Part shown: positions 4,676 to 5,943 of the stretch, piece by piece
Numbering within the stretch: the stretch's first letter is position 1
Layout: every line of letters begins with the position of its first letter
DNA from: Nocardioides sp.
Lineage (GTDB): Bacteria; Actinomycetota; Actinomycetes; Propionibacteriales; Nocardioidaceae
Assembly: GCA_021731205.1 (NCBI GenBank)
Contig: JAKFXV010000221.1
Location: forward strand, 1-5,943
Length of the DNA: 5,943 nt
Direction of reading: 5' to 3'
Position numbers and translations under genes: made by a program
The notes under the pieces: generated by a model
Told to the model about the DNA's origin: nothing
Databases searched by the model: none
Seen by the model: the letters and a program-made list of their open reading frames with translations, nothing else

Positions 4676-5743
4676 ATGAGCTCCGAACAGGTCACGTTGG
4701 CAGTCATCGGCGGCGACGGGATCGGTCCCGAGGTCACGGCGGAAGCACTCAAGGTGCTTGCCGTGGCCGCACCCGCCGGGGTCTCCTTCGAACCCACGCC
4801 CTACGACCTGGGCGCCGAGCGCTACCTCGCGACCGGAGAGGTGCTGCCCGACTCCGTCCTCGATGAGATCCGCCAGCACGACGCCATCTTGCTGGGAGCC
4901 GTGGGTGGTCGCCCCGGCGACCCCAACCTGCCGCCCGGCATCTTGGAGCGCGGATTGCTGCTCCGCCTGCGCTTCGAGCTCGACCACTACGTCAACCTGC
5001 GCCCCTCGCGGCTCTCACCGGGGGTGGCGTCGCCGCTCGCCACGCCCGGCGACGTCGACTTCGTCGTCGTACGCGAGGGCACCGAGGGGCCCTACACCGG
5101 CAACGGCGGCGCGCTCCGCGTTGGCACCACTGCCGAGGTGGCCACCGAGGTGTCGGTCAACACGGCGTACGGCGTCGCGCGGGTGGTGCGCGACGCCTTC
5201 GGTCGAGCGGCGCGGCGGCCCCGGCGCAAGCTCACCCTGATCCACAAGACCAACGTGCTGGTTCACTCCGGAGCGGTGTGGTCGCGCATCGTCGGTGAGG
5301 TCGCGGGGGAGTTCCCTGAGGTCGAGGTGGACTACCTCCACATCGATGCCGCGACGATCTTCATGGTCACCGATCCGGCCCGCTTCGACGTCGTCGTGAC
5401 CGACAACCTGTTCGGCGACATCATCACCGATCTGGCCGCGGCGATCACGGGAGGGATCGGGCTGGCCGCCTCGGGCAACATCAACCCCGACCGCTCGGCG
5501 CCCTCCATGTTCGAGCCGGTGCACGGGTCCGCGCCCGACATCGCCGGGCAGCAGAAGGCCGACCCAACGGCGGCGATCCGTTCGGCGGCGATGCTGCTCG
5601 ATCACCTCGGTCATGCCGACGCTGCGGCCGCGATCGAGGCCGCGGTCGTGGCCGACGTCGCCGCCCGGCAGCCGGGGTCGATTCGCAGCACCGCAGAGGT
5701 CGGTGACGCCATCGCCGAGCGCGTGGCGAGTCCACTACCGTGA
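4676..5743 (+). CDS. leuB: 3-isopropylmalate dehydrogenase
   Basis: A 355-residue cytoplasmic enzyme of leucine biosynthesis. It oxidises and decarboxylates 3-isopropylmalate to 2-oxoisocaproate with NAD+ and a divalent metal. The whole length matches the beta-decarboxylating dehydrogenase family: GGDGIGPEV (12-20) at the N-terminus; substrate arginines R99 and R109 (LRFELDH, NLRP) and R133 ([11 protein letters not shown], with Y140); catalytic Lys K191 (IHKTNV); and metal aspartates D224 (HIDAAT), D248 and D252 (NLFGDIITD). D288 in HGSAPDIAG is the residue that favours NAD over NADP. The short form with GGALRVGT is typical of Actinobacteria. ATG 4676 coincides with the predicted transcription start. 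The ilvE start follows 5 nt after the stop, or overlaps it if GTG 5740 is used, so the two are probably co-transcribed for branched-chain amino acid synthesis. Confidence 0.97.
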   Translation: MSSEQVTLAVIGGDGIGPEVTAEALKVLAVAAPAGVSFEPTPYDLGAERYLATGEVLPDSVLDEIRQHDAILLGAVGGRPGDPNLPPGILERGLLLRLRFELDHYVNLRPSRLSPGVASPLATPGDVDFVVVREGTEGPYTGNGGALRVGTTAEVATEVSVNTAYGVARVVRDAFGRAARRPRRKLTLIHKTNVLVHSGAVWSRIVGEVAGEFPEVEVDYLHIDAATIFMVTDPARFDVVVTDNLFGDIITDLAAAITGGIGLAASGNINPDRSAPSMFEPVHGSAPDIAGQQKADPTAAIRSAAMLLDHLGHADAAAAIEAAVVADVAARQPGSIRSTAEVGDAIAERVASPLP

Positions 5744-5748
5744 CTGCC

Positions 5749-5943
5749 ATGCAGATCAGCACCACCCTGACGTCGACGCCGACCGACGACTCCCGGCTGG
5801 CAGAGATCCTCGCGAACCCTGGTTTCGGAGTGAACTTCACCGACCACATGTTCACGGTGGAGTGGACGCCGACGGCGGGTTGGCACGACGCGCGGATCAC
5901 GCCGTACGGTCCGCTCACTCTCGACCCGGCCACCGCGGTGCTG
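5749..5943 (+). CDS. ilvE: Branched-chain amino acid aminotransferase, N-terminal part (runs off window)
   Basis: The first 65 residues of a class IV PLP aminotransferase that transfers the amino group between glutamate and the 2-oxo acids of leucine, isoleucine and valine. The frame is open to the window end. Recognisable are NPGFG (24-28), [10 protein letters not shown] (31-40), [12 protein letters not shown] (44-55) and LDPATAVL (58-65), which open actinobacterial IlvE. The catalytic lysine lies beyond the edge. ATG 5749 was chosen. GTG 5740 is in frame, adds 3 residues and overlaps the leuB stop as GTGA, a typical coupling arrangement, so it is a real alternative. Neither start has a clear Shine-Dalgarno sequence. 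Its place directly after leuB puts two steps of leucine synthesis together. Confidence 0.93.
   Translation, partial: MQISTTLTSTPTDDSRLAEILANPGFGVNFTDHMFTVEWTPTAGWHDARITPYGPLTLDPATAVL

Noticed and set aside
4556..4987. Long N-terminal extension of the methyltransferase (332 codons from 4987)
   Set aside because: The extra residues lie antisense to leuB and across its promoter, without methyltransferase features.
5015..5614. Minus-strand open frame of 199 codons within leuB
   Set aside because: It is a charged shadow frame opposite a well-conserved enzyme gene, with no recognisable motif.

Overview
The window is high-GC DNA with an actinobacterial look. Third codon positions are strongly G/C, GTG starts occur, TAnnnT -10 boxes lie 6 nt from start codons, and LeuB and IlvE are of actinobacterial type. 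A Propionibacteriales/Nocardioidaceae-like host is a reasonable guess but is not proven. Seven protein genes are supported. Two of them run off the window: the MocR regulator at the left edge and ilvE at the right edge. I found no RNA gene, insertion sequence, CRISPR array or clear intrinsic terminator.

Layout: (1) 1..1104, minus strand, a MocR/GntR-type regulator with a PLP-aminotransferase-like domain (YczR-like). Its frame is open through position 1, so its last part is missing. (2) 1240..1653, plus, a small PhnB/glyoxalase-like VOC protein. (3) 1719..2393, plus, a YczE-family membrane protein. (4) 2403..3992, plus, a gamma-glutamyltranspeptidase-superfamily Ntn hydrolase whose glutamate-binding residues are replaced. 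(5) 3989..4555, minus, a class I SAM-dependent O-methyltransferase-like protein, convergent with gene 4 with stop codons overlapping. (6) 4676..5743, plus, leuB. (7) 5749..>5943, plus, ilvE.

The left half looks like a regulatory module. MocR regulators of one subgroup are known to sit beside and divergent from yczE-type membrane protein genes. Here the pair is present but a VOC gene lies between them. A 13-bp AT-rich element (TTCCAAG, then G or T, then CCAAT) occurs upstream of the regulator (1134-1146) and again upstream of yczE (1687-1699), matching at 12 of 13 positions. I propose it as the regulator's operator; this is the most interesting signal in the window. The right half is housekeeping branched-chain amino acid biosynthesis (leuB-ilvE), probably read as one unit from a leaderless leuB promoter. 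That promoter is back to back with a candidate promoter for the methyltransferase. I see no wholly new system. The points of interest are the YczR/YczE operator pair, the non-canonical GGT active site and the leaderless promoter architecture.
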